Assembly (NCBI GenBank): GCA_900772035.1
Contig: CAAGQE010000070.1
Span: forward strand, 1-6,947
DNA: 6,947 bases
Origin: Candidatus Gastranaerophilales bacterium
GTDB taxonomy: Bacteria; Cyanobacteriota; Vampirovibrionia; Gastranaerophilales; Gastranaerophilaceae
Reading direction: 5' to 3'
The translations under genes and the position numbers were made by a program. Position 1 is the stretch's first letter; the number at the start of each line of letters is the position of its first letter. Of the stretch, positions 6,881-6,947 are shown piece by piece. The notes beneath the pieces were generated by a model. That model was not told the origin of the DNA, ran no database searches, and saw only the letters and a list, made by a program, of their open reading frames with translations.

Positions 6881-6947
6881 GGATTTTCGGGAGAGTGGAG
6901 TCGAGCGAATGCGAGCGAACTCGTAAGTAGGAGATTTTCGACGGAAC
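6881..6947 (+). repeat. GC-richer module copy and the start of another element, cut by the window edge
   Basis: 6881-6935 is the less decayed copy of the module at 6375-6427, in opposite orientation. It contains the short direct repeat GAGCGAATGC/GAGCGAAC (6903-6920) and two GATTTTCG octamers (6882-6889 and 6933-6940). AGAT at 6932-6935 probably begins a further palindromic unit running off the edge. The stretch is visibly richer in G and C than the neighbouring DNA, which suggests a recent arrival. Confidence 0.6.

Noticed and set aside
6854..6946. Partial coding gene at the right edge
   Set aside because: The frame has no usual start codon after the TGA at 6851-6853 and is made of repeat sequence; it is kept only as a finding.

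Overview
The window looks like chromosomal DNA of an AT-rich bacterium. The best guess is the non-photosynthetic sister group of the Cyanobacteria (Melainabacteria / Vampirovibrionia, for example gut Gastranaerophilales). The main clue is the elongation factor G, which by memory reads most like cyanobacterial EF-G, including the stretch around NDLGTDI and IPADM. The AsnRS is of the short type known from Bacillus, so the assignment is an inference (roughly 55-60% sure) and other AT-rich uncultured lineages remain possible.

Layout. (1) Positions 1-658, minus strand: the first codons of a gene that runs off the window, preceded 10 nt upstream by a 204-residue protein that carries an OmpR-type winged helix but no receiver domain. 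The two are probably co-transcribed. (2) 921-2438, plus strand: a polytopic membrane protein with a soluble C-terminal part, possibly a GT-C-fold glycosyltransferase. (3) 2467-2499: a hairpin that can stop transcription from both sides, between convergent genes. (4) 2514-3800, minus strand: asnS, asparaginyl-tRNA synthetase. (5) 3974-6058, plus strand: fusA (EF-G), divergent from asnS, followed by its own strong terminator and not placed in a str operon. (6) 6115-6947: an accessory patch of diverged palindromic repeats surrounding a small GIY-YIG nuclease gene (6439-6726, minus strand).

The first 6.1 kb is ordinary housekeeping and envelope DNA: two translation genes share a divergent intergenic region, and each gene has recognisable ribosome-binding sites or terminators. 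The last 0.8 kb is the interesting part. About nine short hairpin elements share the ends GTCA...ATCT. Most are arranged tail-to-tail in pairs, as in REPINs, with compensatory changes in their stems. They stop about 25-60 bp from either end of the nuclease gene. In addition, a ~53-nt module just after the nuclease stop codon recurs as an inverted, diverged copy at 6881-6935. I suggest that this is a palindrome/GIY-YIG mobile system, comparable in layout to REP/RAYT pairs but with a different nuclease. That is a hypothesis from sequence layout only.

All alignments and counts were done by eye. No database search or folding program was available.
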